In this document: positions 23,495-32,979 of the stretch, in pieces
Layout: each line of letters starts with the position of its first letter
Numbering within the stretch: position 1 is the stretch's first letter
DNA from: Candidatus Nanopelagicales bacterium
GTDB taxonomy: Bacteria; Actinomycetota; Actinomycetes; S36-B12; UBA5976
Direction of reading: 5' to 3'
Length of the DNA: 37,729 nt
Assembly: GCA_023260395.1 (NCBI GenBank)
Contig: JALQVI010000010.1
Coordinates: 1-37,729, forward strand
Program-made: the position numbers and the translations under genes
The notes under the pieces: generated by a model
Database searches by the model: none
Told to the model about the DNA's origin: nothing
Seen by the model: the letters and a program-made list of their open reading frames with translations, nothing else

Positions 23495-24175
23495 ATGAGT
23501 GAGACCAGAACTGTGGCAGGCGAGAATCTTTCGCCTGCCCGTTCTATGTCCCGCAAAGATGGTGTGGTCGTAGAAATTCGTCGCGCGATTGTCACAGGCG
23601 CATTACTGCCCGGCCAAAAGCTCACAGAGTTAGACCTCGCGAAGAATCTTGAGGTAAGTCGGCAAACTGTGCGAGAGGCTCTAGCGCAACTCACACGTGA
23701 AGGCCTTTTGGTCCAAGAGCCATACAAAGGTATTCATGTTGCATCGCCGAGCGCACAAGACATCATGGACTTGGCACTGTTGCGTGAATCGCTCGACTTG
23801 CTCGCTCTGGATCAGTTACTCAAGGACCCCACAGGTGAGGCGTTGCAGCACGTTGCAGCTGCTTGGGAAACGTTTAAACACCTTGAAAATGATGATGATC
23901 CACTGGTTCGCCATCAGGCACACATCGCGTTCCATCATGCAATCTGGTTGGCATCAGGCAGTTCGACGTTGTTGCATGTTGCACCAGTTGTTGAAGGCCT
24001 CATGACGGTTGCGCTTGCTCGAGACCTTCAACTTCGCCAGGACCCACAGCGTGAACACTCAATTCACGAAAAATATGTTGAGGCAATTCTTTCTGGCGAC
24101 CACGCTCGTGCTACTGCTGCGATTCATGATCACACCGTTGGTAGCGCCAGTGAACTCGTTCACATGCTTGGTTAA
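23495..24175 (+). CDS. GntR-family regulator, FadR/FCD subfamily
   Basis: A 226-residue protein. The winged helix (about residues 22-80) has IVTGALLPGQKLTELDLA and VSRQTVREALAQLTREGLL, the standard GntR recognition segment. The C-terminal all-helical FCD domain shows the metal-binding His pattern in HIAFHHAIWLASG and the later HEKYVEAILSGDHARA with a distal H near IHDHT. It lies 18 nt after the aldolase gene and is probably co-transcribed with it. Two GTCTGACAA sites, one before each gene, indicate it controls both. The effector is likely an organic acid, as usual for FCD domains. Confidence 0.92.
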   Translation: MSETRTVAGENLSPARSMSRKDGVVVEIRRAIVTGALLPGQKLTELDLAKNLEVSRQTVREALAQLTREGLLVQEPYKGIHVASPSAQDIMDLALLRESLDLLALDQLLKDPTGEALQHVAAAWETFKHLENDDDPLVRHQAHIAFHHAIWLASGSSTLLHVAPVVEGLMTVALARDLQLRQDPQREHSIHEKYVEAILSGDHARATAAIHDHTVGSASELVHMLG

Positions 24176-24241
24176 AAGTTTCAGTTCAGTTAGTCGACTG
24201 AATGTGTTTTCGCTCGTACAGAAGCCATAAACAAATCGACG

Positions 24242-25219
24242 TTAAAGTGCTGCCGAGTTTTCGGCTACGACTTCTGCGCTCGGAGAATGTGAACGTGCTT
24301 TTTCCGCAACGATAATTCCAATGACAACGACGGCTGAGCCAACGATTTGAATTGGGTGCAGGACTTCACCTAAGGCAATCCATGCAATCGCTGACGCTAC
24401 TGGAACTTCAGAAAGCGCCATAATGCTTGCCCCTGCGCCACCGATATGTTTAATTGCCATGACTGCCAGCACGAAAGGAACAACAGTTCCGAAAATCACC
24501 ATGTACGTAAAGAAGGGCCAAATTGGCATACTCATGTCGCTCGTGGTGAAAGGCTTAACGACCTCGGTCAACACGTGCCACGGGTAATCCCAGATTGGTC
24601 GGGCAATTGCCCAGAAACTTGATGCAAAGATTAGCGCCCACATCGTCACCGAAACGGCATCGCGTTCTTTGCCAACGTGATCGCCAAGCAAAAAGAAAAT
24701 AACCAATGCGATCATTGAGAGGATAGAAAAGAAGAATCCAACCGGATCGAGATTAAACCCGTCCCATACTTGAGCTGCCATAGCGAGTCCGATGAACGCG
24801 AGCAACAAACCAATCCAGATCGTCCATTTAACTGGCTCTTTTCGGACAAAACGCACCCAGAGCACAACGAAGATCGGGGCAGTAAATTGCAAAAGTAATG
24901 CAATGCTGATGGGCATGCGTGACATTGCTTCGTAGTAAAACCATTGCGCGAATGCCATACCTGCGATTCCATAGGCAGGAAGTAACCACAATTCACGACG
25001 TGACAATTTGAATTTATTTCGCTGACGAATGGCAACGTACACAATCAAAATCAACGCAGCTCCAGTTGCACGAAACTGAACTACTCGCGTGGCATCATCC
25101 ACATTCTGAAGAATTACCTTGCTTGCAGTGCCATTGATGGCGAAACAGGTTGCCGCGAGCAAGTAAAGCGCGTAGCCAATTATTGGGCGCTTCGTTGGGG
25201 TCTGTGTTGCATTAGACAT
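24242..25219 (-). CDS. DMT-superfamily (EamA) transporter
   Basis: The start is the ATG at 25219 after GGGAAAAC, giving MSNATQTPTKRPIIGYALYL and 325 residues; the longer track ORF is unlikely. Ten hydrophobic segments form two EamA halves, the first with FAINGTASKVIL and FYYEAMSRMPISIALLLQF, the second with LSEVPVASAIAWIALGEVL. Members usually export or import amino acids or other metabolites. It is divergent from the ProC-like gene (117 nt between starts) and convergent with gntR. Substrate unknown; the neighbouring amino-acid enzymes suggest an amino or imino acid. Confidence 0.87.
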   Translation of the reverse strand: MSNATQTPTKRPIIGYALYLLAATCFAINGTASKVILQNVDDATRVVQFRATGAALILIVYVAIRQRNKFKLSRRELWLLPAYGIAGMAFAQWFYYEAMSRMPISIALLLQFTAPIFVVLWVRFVRKEPVKWTIWIGLLLAFIGLAMAAQVWDGFNLDPVGFFFSILSMIALVIFFLLGDHVGKERDAVSVTMWALIFASSFWAIARPIWDYPWHVLTEVVKPFTTSDMSMPIWPFFTYMVIFGTVVPFVLAVMAIKHIGGAGASIMALSEVPVASAIAWIALGEVLHPIQIVGSAVVVIGIIVAEKARSHSPSAEVVAENSAAL

Positions 25220-25335
25220 CGTTTTCCCAGTGTAGAGAACTGTGATTTTGTGCGAATTGGTAACCAGCATTCGAGATGCCCAATAGGCTGAAGTAATCAC
25301 AAAAGCATTGGTCTAGTTGAAGAATTGAGCAATTC

Positions 25336-26121
25336 ATGCGTTTAGGTTTCGTTGGTGTCGGTGCAATTTCTTCTGCGGTGGTTGATGCGTTGATGACGGG
25401 TCCCAAGGCATCTGACCTGGAGATTGTGCTCTCCCCGCGAGGAGCGGATCGCAGCGCTCGTCTAGCGTCGCTTTATCCACGCACAACAGTCGTTGCCGGT
25501 AATCAGGCAGTTCTAGATAACAGCGATATTGTGTTCATGGGTGTCCTACCAGGCCAAATGAATGATGTTTGTGCCGAGTTAAATTTCCGTGCTGATCACA
25601 CAGTTGTGAGTTTGATTGCTGGTATGCCACCGACGACGGTGGCGACCATCGTTGCGCCGGCTACATCGGTGACTCAGATGATTCCGTTGCCAGTCATTGC
25701 GTTGCACGCTGGTCCTTTGGTTGTGAGCCCAGGTATTCCTGTGATTTTGGATTTGTTCGAAGGCTGCGGCGATTTAGTTGTCATCGATGATGAATCTGAA
25801 ATCTTAATTCTCAGCTGTGCATCTGCGGCGATGTCATCATTCTTTGAATTCCAAAACACAGTTATTAATTGGTCGACTGGCCACGGCCTTGCTCCAGAAA
25901 TTGCTCATGCGTATGCAACCTCGTTGTTCAAGGGCCTCGCAACCGAAGCCATGCATGCGCCAACTTCTGAATTGCCAGAAATGCCGCGGAAACATGAAAC
26001 TCCTGGCGGTCTCAATGAGTCCGTGCGTAATGCATTGATGAGCGCTGGCATGTTCGGCAAGTTAGATGAGGCGCTTGAGCATATTTTCGTCACTCGAAAT
26101 CGCGCAAAGAAGAACGATTAA
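25336..26121 (+). CDS. Pyrroline-5-carboxylate reductase-family protein
   Basis: A 261-residue protein with an N-terminal dinucleotide fold (MRLGFVGVGAISSAVVDALM) and an all-helical C-terminal dimer domain with the ProC-like ETPGGLNESVRNAL motif (about 218-231). ProC reduces pyrroline-5-carboxylate to L-proline with NAD(P)H, and family members also reduce related cyclic imines such as piperideine-6-carboxylate. It is 9 nt upstream of an FAD amino-acid oxidase and probably in one operon with it, which suggests a catabolic or imine-handling role rather than housekeeping proline synthesis. Divergence in the middle region leaves the substrate open. Confidence 0.78.
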   Translation: MRLGFVGVGAISSAVVDALMTGPKASDLEIVLSPRGADRSARLASLYPRTTVVAGNQAVLDNSDIVFMGVLPGQMNDVCAELNFRADHTVVSLIAGMPPTTVATIVAPATSVTQMIPLPVIALHAGPLVVSPGIPVILDLFEGCGDLVVIDDESEILILSCASAAMSSFFEFQNTVINWSTGHGLAPEIAHAYATSLFKGLATEAMHAPTSELPEMPRKHETPGGLNESVRNALMSAGMFGKLDEALEHIFVTRNRAKKND

Positions 26122-26130
26122 TTTTCTTCG

Positions 26131-27273
26131 ATGAGTAACGAGTCACGTCAGCAGTTCAGCACAGTAATTGTCGGTGGGGGAATAGCGGGCGTCGGGCTAG
26201 CCTATTACCTTGCAAAGCAAGGTGAGACGTCGATTCTCGTTCTTGAATCTAATGAACTAGCCAGTGGTTGCACACAAGGTTCGCTCGGTGGAGTTCGACA
26301 ACAGTTCAGTAGTCCTGCTGAGGTTGAACTTGCAATCCGCGGTCGAAAGTTTTGGCAAACATTTGAAAATGATTTTGATTACCCATGCCCGTATTACCAA
26401 GATGGGTATCTGCTCGTAACAGGTAAGCAAGAAACGTTGACCGCGCTGCACGCGGCTGCTCAAGTTCAAATTGGTGCTGGTGCGCCGGATGTTGAAATCA
26501 TCGGCCTGGATCGCATCCGTGACGTAGCGCCGTGGCTAAATCCTGATGGCTTGCTCGGTGGAAGTTACACACCGCTTGATGGTCGTTTTAATCCAACTGA
26601 TGGCTTGTATGGAATTGCCAAGGCGGCGAGGAAGCTCGGTGTTGAGATTCGCGAACACGATGCCGTGCATTCAATTGTTAAGTCCGGATCATCATGGTCG
26701 GTCGAAGCGAATGAATCAATTAAAGCTGAACGCGTAGTTATTGCTTCGGGTCTTGCTGCTCCTGAGATGGCAAAGCCGTTTGGACTGGAGCTGGACATCA
26801 CTCCACTGTGGTTGCACTGTGGCTATACGACTGCCGTTGCCGTTGGCCAACCGATGCCATTGATGATTGACCTTGATTCAGGTTTGATTATCGAGCGCGA
26901 AGGTGAGGGTGCTTGCGTCACGGTTTCTGACCCTTCCTTTGGTCCTGGCGGCAAGAATGCCGTGATGGAAAAGTTCGCTGAACTTGCCGAACATCGCGCG
27001 CCAGTCTTTTCTGAAGTTGGCATGCGCACAACAACGAGTGCGCCATTTGATGCGACTGGTGGCGATGGTCACGCGTATGCGGGTGAAGTCGAAAACGGCC
27101 TATGGGTTTTTGCAGGCTTCGATGGTCACGGAACAATGCAAGGACCGGCGCTAGCTGAAATGTTGGCGAATGCCATGGCCGGCAAGAGCGACCCAGTTTT
27201 GGATTTCGCAATGTTTGATCCGCGCCGAACGCCACATGGCAAAGAAGAATGGATTCGTGCCGCTAAGGCTTAG
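26131..27273 (+). CDS. FAD-dependent D-amino-acid/sarcosine oxidase-like enzyme (DAO family)
   Basis: A 380-residue flavoenzyme. The FAD-binding motif VIVGGGIAGVGLAYYLAKQG is at about residues 12-31, followed by LESNELASGCTQGSLGGVRQ, the usual DAO cofactor-loop region. PLDGRFNPTDGLYGIAKAAR lies in the substrate domain, and the C-terminal VFAGFDGHGTMQGPALAEML closes the flavin site. The family oxidises amines or imino acids (sarcosine, glycine, proline, pipecolate, D-amino acids) to imines. It follows the ProC-like gene, so the pair could interconvert an amino acid and its cyclic imine. The pairing and substrate are inferred. Confidence 0.85.
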   Translation: MSNESRQQFSTVIVGGGIAGVGLAYYLAKQGETSILVLESNELASGCTQGSLGGVRQQFSSPAEVELAIRGRKFWQTFENDFDYPCPYYQDGYLLVTGKQETLTALHAAAQVQIGAGAPDVEIIGLDRIRDVAPWLNPDGLLGGSYTPLDGRFNPTDGLYGIAKAARKLGVEIREHDAVHSIVKSGSSWSVEANESIKAERVVIASGLAAPEMAKPFGLELDITPLWLHCGYTTAVAVGQPMPLMIDLDSGLIIEREGEGACVTVSDPSFGPGGKNAVMEKFAELAEHRAPVFSEVGMRTTTSAPFDATGGDGHAYAGEVENGLWVFAGFDGHGTMQGPALAEMLANAMAGKSDPVLDFAMFDPRRTPHGKEEWIRAAKA

Positions 27274-27337
27274 GCCCTTGAGGCTGACAAAAGTCGATCA
27301 AATTCTCAAGTATTCGAAGTCTGCGAAAAAACGTGGG

Positions 27338-27907
27338 CTACTTTTTGTTGGCTTTGATTTCTTTGATGCGAGCCGCGGCGAGGTCTTGAAGTAACTTTGT
27401 GTCGACTTTCCAGTCAACTGGCACTGCAACAGTCTTGAGTTTTACTTCCAAGCCTTCGAAGCGGTCTGCGAAATCTTTAAGAATCTGACGACCATCGTGT
27501 GGAGCAATCAAGATGTGGTTCTTGAGAATGTTCAAGCCAAAAATGTAGTCATCGCCGAGCTTGAGCATCGGTTGATTCCAAGCGATAACTTCTTCCATTT
27601 TTGGATACTTAGTCTCAATGGCTTTGAAAATCGCTTTCGCAGTTTTCTGCTTTTGAGCGTCGTGCAGGTCGAAGTATTCCTTGAACGACGAGTACTTTTT
27701 GGTGCTTGTCGAACCGCGTGAATACATCACGATGGCATTGGCGTGTGCCTGGCTCATGCCGTGGTTTTCTCGCAAGAACGCAATTTGCTCTGGATACTTG
27801 CGGTCTACAATCTCGGCCATTTGCCCGAACCAATAAGCCATTGGCTGCCCGTACTTCTTTTCGATAGCAGGGAAGTGAGAAGTGCGGTCCGAACTGTTAC
27901 TTGGCAT
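27338..27907 (-). CDS. DUF4287 plus DUF1801-like protein
   Basis: A 189-residue cytosolic protein with two parts. Residues about 10-65 (HFPAIEKKYGQPMAYWFGQM ... NHGMSQAHANAIVMYSRG) match the DUF4287 pattern. Residues about 80-185 (AIFKAIETKYPKMEEVIAW, GLNILKNHILIAPHD) match the YdhG/DUF1801 fold. These small proteins are common in actinobacteria and their role is not known. It is convergent with the DAO gene and divergent from the large pentapeptide-repeat gene. No operator was recognised. Confidence 0.82.
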   Translation of the reverse strand: MPSNSSDRTSHFPAIEKKYGQPMAYWFGQMAEIVDRKYPEQIAFLRENHGMSQAHANAIVMYSRGSTSTKKYSSFKEYFDLHDAQKQKTAKAIFKAIETKYPKMEEVIAWNQPMLKLGDDYIFGLNILKNHILIAPHDGRQILKDFADRFEGLEVKLKTVAVPVDWKVDTKLLQDLAAARIKEIKANKK

Positions 27908-27980
27908 GCCACAAATTTAGCCCTTTGTGGACTAAATGGACAGATAAACTCAGGTGGTTAACAAGGAGCAACTGCACATA

Positions 27981-30900
27981 ATGGCAAGAAGCAAAATGTC
28001 CGTTTTCAGGGACGCGTCGAAATTTTTGAAACGCGCCTTCGTTGCCTCACTATTGGCGAGCCTCATGGGCGGCGTATTTGTATCCCCGGCACATGCGGGA
28101 ATCTCCTCGTTTTCAACTTCTATCCTCAGCGGCACTGTGCGAGTCACTTACCAGTACGGCACGCCGGTTCCTGATGGAGCGATGTACGTAACCATGACTT
28201 CATCGACTGATGCCTCAAAAGTTTGGAAATTGCGATTGTCAAACGACGCAGTTGGCACTTACAACTCAACTACTTTTCTCTGGGGTGCGACTATTACGTT
28301 CGATCCGAAATCGCTTGTGAATGCAAGTCCAACGACTTGTACTTTGTGTGTTGTCGAACTTACTTCGGGACCTTCAAATTGGCTGCCTAACGGGGTGTAC
28401 ATATCTCAGCTGTCTTTTCACGTCAGTACTGGCGATACCTTGCTTTCTTCCACGGGCGCCTTGACCACGTCTGTTTTCGCTATGCCACCAAAAATAGTTC
28501 AGAATACATATGTCGACGACATAGCCCATAAAAATGGAAAAATTATTGAGACAACTTTCCCGCAATCTGTGCTTACCGGAACGGGAAACTTCGCAAACTG
28601 GCTATTCACATCAAAGCCGGGGTGTTCGTCAAACATCGTAACTATCACGGCTGCAGGCGGAGTAGCTGCAAATGTTGCTATTAAATTCACATTCGAAATG
28701 ACTGCCCCCGATCAATTAAATTTCAGCTCCACGATGGCGTACACCCAGGTTGGAACTTTTACGCGAGGGTGTGACTATTCCGTAACCGCTTTTTATAAGT
28801 CGGCTTTACGTTTACCGCCGTTGCCCAACGACCCACAGAGTCCAACATGGGCTTCAAATTCGCTTTCAGCATTTACCTTGCCGACGTATCCGAATCCACC
28901 TGATGCAACTTTAGCCCCAACATCTACTGGTGGAGTACTAACTTTCACGCCAACATTTGACGGCTACAGCACAAATATTTATTACTCTGCTCGATTCGTT
29001 CCACAGCTCAACGGTGTAGATGCTGCAGGTGTATATGTTTTCATTTGTTCTATTTCGGGATCATGCACGATTAGGAATCTACCAACAGATACAACGTACA
29101 AGGTCTATGTCAAGGCTGCTAACGGTGTTGGTGAAGGTGCAGAAGGTTTTGTAGGCATGCTCGTCTTGCAGCACTGTTCGTTAGAGGCAGGCATTCAGGT
29201 CAATTGGTCCGGATGTGATCGCCATGCAATGGACTACTCGCACACTGACTTCACTGGCAGCAATTTTTCGGGCGCGAATCTAATCGACAGCAATTTAAAT
29301 GGCGTTAATTTCACGAATGCGAATCTCGCGAACTCTACTGTGACGAATGCAAACCTCACTGGCGTCACGCTTGATGGTGCAAACGTTGACGGCGCCTCAT
29401 TTACTGGGGCTAATTTCACTGGTATTCATGGCACAGGAATTCTGAATGCCGATTCGGCCACATTTCCGGCAGGTTGGGCGGTAGTTAATGGAACTATTGG
29501 AACCTATTCAGGTCCGCCTACTGATGTGACAGTTACGCGTAAGAATCGCAAATTTGTTGTGCGCTGGTCCACACCTACAGCAACAAGCACGATTGGCGAA
29601 ACTGGCTTTAATGTTCGCGCTGTTGATGGTTCCCAGGTGTTATCTTGCATCAATGTGCAAGCGATGTCATGTGAAATCGATGGACTCACGCCTGGAACCA
29701 ATTACGACATCAGTGCTACTACTCTGAATCAAGCTGGCGAAGGCTCAAGCAGTCCAGTTCAAACAATTCAGGCAATTTCAGTACCTGGTTCACCATCTGC
29801 GATCGTTTCTCCACTGCCCACTGGTTTCAATGTTGCAATCAATGCACCAAGCACTAACGGCTTTAGCGCCTTGACGGGTTATGTCGTGAAAGTTGTACCG
29901 CAGGTCGATGGAGCTGATGGATCTCCATTGTTAGTTGGATGCATCGTTGGCGATCCTTGTGGAAATCCTGCCTTACCGACGGACACGACATACAAGATTT
30001 TTGTAGCGGCAGAAAATGAAGTGGGGCTGGGGGAGTACTCGCTCGTTGACACGCTGGTTCTACAACACTGTACTTTAGGCTCAAGTACCCAGGTCAATTG
30101 GTCAGGATGTGACCGCCACCAAGCAGATTATGCAGCCTTCGATTTTTCTGATGCAAATTTCTCAAACGCAAACTTTTCCGGAGCGAATCTATCGAATGCA
30201 ATCCTGACCAATGTGAATCTCCATGGAGCTTCATTATCAAATGCAAATCTCACAGGTGCCAATCTCACAGGTGTTGACCTAGGTAGTGCGGATCTGACAA
30301 ATGCAATTATGACTGGTGCTCACGGAACAGGAATCGTAAACGCTAACTCAGCAACATTGCCCGCTGGTTGGGCAGTTGTCAACGGAACTCTTGGAACTTA
30401 TTCGGGCCCACCCACTGCGGTGACTGTTACTCGCGCAAATCGCAAGTTTGTTATTTCGTGGTCGGCGCCCACGGCTGTCAGCACTATTGGTGAAACTGGT
30501 TTCAATGTGCGTGCAGTAGATGGCTCGCATGTCTTTACGTGCAACAATGTTCAAACGCTGTCATGCGAAATAGATGGACTCACTCCCGGAGTTAACTATG
30601 CGGTCTCGGCAACATCACTGAATCAAGCCGGTGAAAGTTCGAGTAGTTCAGCGCAAACAGTCCAAGCCATAAGTGTCGCTGATGCACCGCAAATTACTGA
30701 GGTTGTTTCGCGTAATGCTTCTGCAACAGTTACGTGGTCTGTGCCGACAAGCAATGGTGGAGCGGTCGTAACGAATTACACCGTCACCTCCACGCCTGAA
30801 GGAAAGACCTGTTCGACGACGACCACGTCATGCGTCGTTCTCGAATTAACCAATGGGGTTGAGTACAGCTTTACAGTCACGGCGACAAACGAAGCTGGAG

Positions 30901-31481
30901 TAGGTGCTACTTCGAACGTTTCGAGAACCGTCATTCCTCGGGTTGAGTTGGCTGCACCATCTGCAGTTCTTGCGGTGACGGGGGCAAAGAGCGCAACCGT
31001 GAGTTGGGCTGCGCCAACAACACCTGGATACGTGATTTTGGGTTATTCCGTGTTCTCAATTCCCGGAAACAAAACTTGTACTACAAGTGGGACGTCATGC
31101 AAGGTGCTGCAACTCACGGCAGGTTCGTCATATGCATTTAGAGTCGTCGCTATTACAACTGATGGCGTAACAAGCAGTTTTGAAATGCCGAACACAATTG
31201 TGATTGGAGATGTGCCTGGAGCGCCCACGAAGCTTACGGCTGTTCCCGCCAAAGGCTCGACGAAATTCACATGGAGTGCGCCTCTAAGTAACGGCGGCTC
31301 GAACATAACTGGCTACACGGTTAAAGTAACTCCAGGAAATAAAACGTGCACCACAGTTACAAAAACCACGTGCACGATTAAAGGCTTGGCAAAAGGTAAG
31401 AGTTTTACGGCCAAGATTTCGGTCACGACGGCACTAGCAGCCACTACGGCACCAAAGGCTGTTGCGTTCAAAGCCAAGTGA
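27981..31481 (+). CDS. Large secreted protein with FN3 domains and two pentapeptide-repeat blocks
   Basis: The preferred start is the ATG at 27981, 12 nt after AAGGAG, giving 1166 residues; the track's GTG at 27954 lacks a ribosome site. The signal peptide runs through FLKRAFVASLLASLMGGVFV to cleavage near AHA-GI. Residues to about 300 are of unknown beta-rich type. Then come two copies of an FN3 plus pentapeptide-repeat plus FN3 unit. The A(N/D)LxG-type repeats (NFSGANLIDSNLNGVNFTNA and NFSGANLSNAILTNVNLHGA) should form right-handed square beta-helices. Three to four FN3 domains finish the chain, ending KAVAFKAK with no sorting signal. It is a likely surface or extracellular protein of unknown function, similar in style to the giant gene. 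Confidence 0.8.
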   Translation: MARSKMSVFRDASKFLKRAFVASLLASLMGGVFVSPAHAGISSFSTSILSGTVRVTYQYGTPVPDGAMYVTMTSSTDASKVWKLRLSNDAVGTYNSTTFLWGATITFDPKSLVNASPTTCTLCVVELTSGPSNWLPNGVYISQLSFHVSTGDTLLSSTGALTTSVFAMPPKIVQNTYVDDIAHKNGKIIETTFPQSVLTGTGNFANWLFTSKPGCSSNIVTITAAGGVAANVAIKFTFEMTAPDQLNFSSTMAYTQVGTFTRGCDYSVTAFYKSALRLPPLPNDPQSPTWASNSLSAFTLPTYPNPPDATLAPTSTGGVLTFTPTFDGYSTNIYYSARFVPQLNGVDAAGVYVFICSISGSCTIRNLPTDTTYKVYVKAANGVGEGAEGFVGMLVLQHCSLEAGIQVNWSGCDRHAMDYSHTDFTGSNFSGANLIDSNLNGVNFTNANLANSTVTNANLTGVTLDGANVDGASFTGANFTGIHGTGILNADSATFPAGWAVVNGTIGTYSGPPTDVTVTRKNRKFVVRWSTPTATSTIGETGFNVRAVDGSQVLSCINVQAMSCEIDGLTPGTNYDISATTLNQAGEGSSSPVQTIQAISVPGSPSAIVSPLPTGFNVAINAPSTNGFSALTGYVVKVVPQVDGADGSPLLVGCIVGDPCGNPALPTDTTYKIFVAAENEVGLGEYSLVDTLVLQHCTLGSSTQVNWSGCDRHQADYAAFDFSDANFSNANFSGANLSNAILTNVNLHGASLSNANLTGANLTGVDLGSADLTNAIMTGAHGTGIVNANSATLPAGWAVVNGTLGTYSGPPTAVTVTRANRKFVISWSAPTAVSTIGETGFNVRAVDGSHVFTCNNVQTLSCEIDGLTPGVNYAVSATSLNQAGESSSSSAQTVQAISVADAPQITEVVSRNASATVTWSVPTSNGGAVVTNYTVTSTPEGKTCSTTTTSCVVLELTNGVEYSFTVTATNEAGVGATSNVSRTVIPRVELAAPSAVLAVTGAKSATVSWAAPTTPGYVILGYSVFSIPGNKTCTTSGTSCKVLQLTAGSSYAFRVVAITTDGVTSSFEMPNTIVIGDVPGAPTKLTAVPAKGSTKFTWSAPLSNGGSNITGYTVKVTPGNKTCTTVTKTTCTIKGLAKGKSFTAKISVTTALAATTAPKAVAFKAK
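28905..30690 (+). repeat. Tandem duplication of an about 298-residue unit
   Basis: LVLQHCSLEAGIQVNWSGCD (from 29160) and LVLQHCTLGSSTQVNWSGCD (from 30054) are 894 nt apart. Following each are a pentapeptide block, GTxGTYSGPPT-VTVTR, STIGETGFNVRAVDGS and SCEIDGLTPG-NY. The FN3-like part before each copy (LPTDTTYKVYVKAANGVG / LPTDTTYKIFVAAENEVG) is also shared. The unit boundaries are therefore roughly 28905-29790 and 29791-30690. Confidence 0.85.
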
Positions 31482-31491
31482 GTTAAATTGT

Positions 31492-32979
31492 CTAAATAAG
31501 GCCGGAATCTAGGCCGTCAAGAACTTGGGCAGCTCGCGTCTTAACCTCAGGTAAATCGCTGAGTCTGCGCAGGCCGCCCATCTGTTGGAACATGCGGTGA
31601 TTGGTCGCGAACTCTTCCGCGTGGCGATCAAGGAAGTCCCAATAAAGCGTTGTGAACGGGCATGCATCGTCGCCTGAGCGCTTCTTTGGGTCAAACGCGC
31701 AGCCTTTGCAGAACTGGCCCATTTTCGAAATGTATGCGCCACCAGCCGCGTAGGGCTTGGTCATCAATACGCCATCGTCTGCATGTGTTGCCATCCCAAT
31801 GACATTGGGAACCATGACCCAATCAGCGGCGTCGATAAATACTTCTCGCATCCAATCCAGAAACTCTTGCGGGTTCACACCGGTCAGAAGCGCCAAGTTA
31901 CTGAGCACCATCAGCCGTGGAATGTGATGTGTCCAGCCACGTTCCTGCACATCAGTCACGACCGACGAAACGCATCGCATTTTCGTCGCGCTCGGATCAT
32001 GGAAGAGCGGTAGCAATGTGCGCCCAGCTTCAAGGTGATTGTTGTCGCGGTAGTCCTCGCCAAGGTACCAATACATACCGTTGATGTATTCGCGCCAACC
32101 GATGATTTGTCGAATGAAGCCTTCGCAGGACGAGATGGGAATATCACCTTGTGCAAAGCGCGCCAGTGCTGCCTTCACAACTTCAGCCGCAGTGAGCAAT
32201 CCATTGTTTAGGTAGGGGCTGAGCAGTGAATGGTGTCCACTCCAGCTCGAATTTGGCATGGCATCTTCGTATGGTCCGAATTCAGCAAAGTGATTCGCAA
32301 AGAAGTGATCCATTTGAGCCAATGCTTCGGTCCGAGATGTGCCCCAGATTTTGTCGGCGATGTTTCCCCACGCCTGCGAATCCAATTCACCCAGCACTTG
32401 CTGGTCAATGTCGTCGAACTCGAAATAGAGCGGCTCGCCCCAATCGTGAACCTTTGGGGGAGGTTGGCGATTGTCAGCATCAAAGTTCCACGCACCGCCA
32501 ACTGGCTCGGCGCCGTCCATCAAGATGCCAAGACGACGACGTTGCGCGCGATAGAAATTTTCCATTGTGAATGTCTTTTGCTTCTCGGCCCACGATGTAA
32601 ATAGTGATTCCGACGTTAAGAAGAAATCATTCTCAACAAACGTCACGCCGAAATCTGCAAGCGCTGCGCGCATTCGATACGAGTTCGGCGTTGCGCAGAT
32701 TATTTCGGCACCGGGGTTGGACGTCTTTACTTGGGTGAGTCCATCGATAGTGGTCGGGGACTGAATGTAAGAAACAGTCCAGCCATCGGCACGCAGCTCT
32801 TCGGCAAAATGTCGCGCGCAGGAAATCAGAAATTGCAGTCGCTGTTTGTGCCACTTGCGACCGGTGACCATGCGCTGGCTCTCGACCAACACGATGTGGT
32901 CGGTCGATTTGTCGGCTGTCTTCATAGCACCGCGCTCAACATTGAGCTGATCGAAAGCGACATAAATAATGCGCGTCAT
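31492..32979 (-). CDS. Iron-sulfur photolyase/cryptochrome (FeS-BCP, PhrB-type (6-4) photolyase)
   Basis: The start is the ATG at 32979 because the upstream DUF2256 gene ends there with an ATGA overlap; the track start 15 nt earlier lies inside that gene. The product is 495 residues. It opens with [12 protein letters not shown], the beginning of the alpha/beta antenna-cofactor domain. The helical FAD domain includes [16 protein letters not shown] and [15 protein letters not shown]. Four cysteines for a 4Fe-4S cluster are visible: one in TKMRCVSS (about 335) and three in [20 protein letters not shown] (about 424-440). Family members repair (6-4) photoproducts using light and reduced FAD. It is convergent with the pentapeptide-repeat gene, with a 10-nt gap. 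Confidence 0.92.
   Translation of the reverse strand: MTRIIYVAFDQLNVERGAMKTADKSTDHIVLVESQRMVTGRKWHKQRLQFLISCARHFAEELRADGWTVSYIQSPTTIDGLTQVKTSNPGAEIICATPNSYRMRAALADFGVTFVENDFFLTSESLFTSWAEKQKTFTMENFYRAQRRRLGILMDGAEPVGGAWNFDADNRQPPPKVHDWGEPLYFEFDDIDQQVLGELDSQAWGNIADKIWGTSRTEALAQMDHFFANHFAEFGPYEDAMPNSSWSGHHSLLSPYLNNGLLTAAEVVKAALARFAQGDIPISSCEGFIRQIIGWREYINGMYWYLGEDYRDNNHLEAGRTLLPLFHDPSATKMRCVSSVVTDVQERGWTHHIPRLMVLSNLALLTGVNPQEFLDWMREVFIDAADWVMVPNVIGMATHADDGVLMTKPYAAGGAYISKMGQFCKGCAFDPKKRSGDDACPFTTLYWDFLDRHAEEFATNHRMFQQMGGLRRLSDLPEVKTRAAQVLDGLDSGLI

Noticed and set aside
24187-24204. TTCAGT-TAGTCG-ACTGAA hairpin after gntR as terminator
   Set aside because: The stem has only six base pairs and no T-run follows directly; support is too weak to list.
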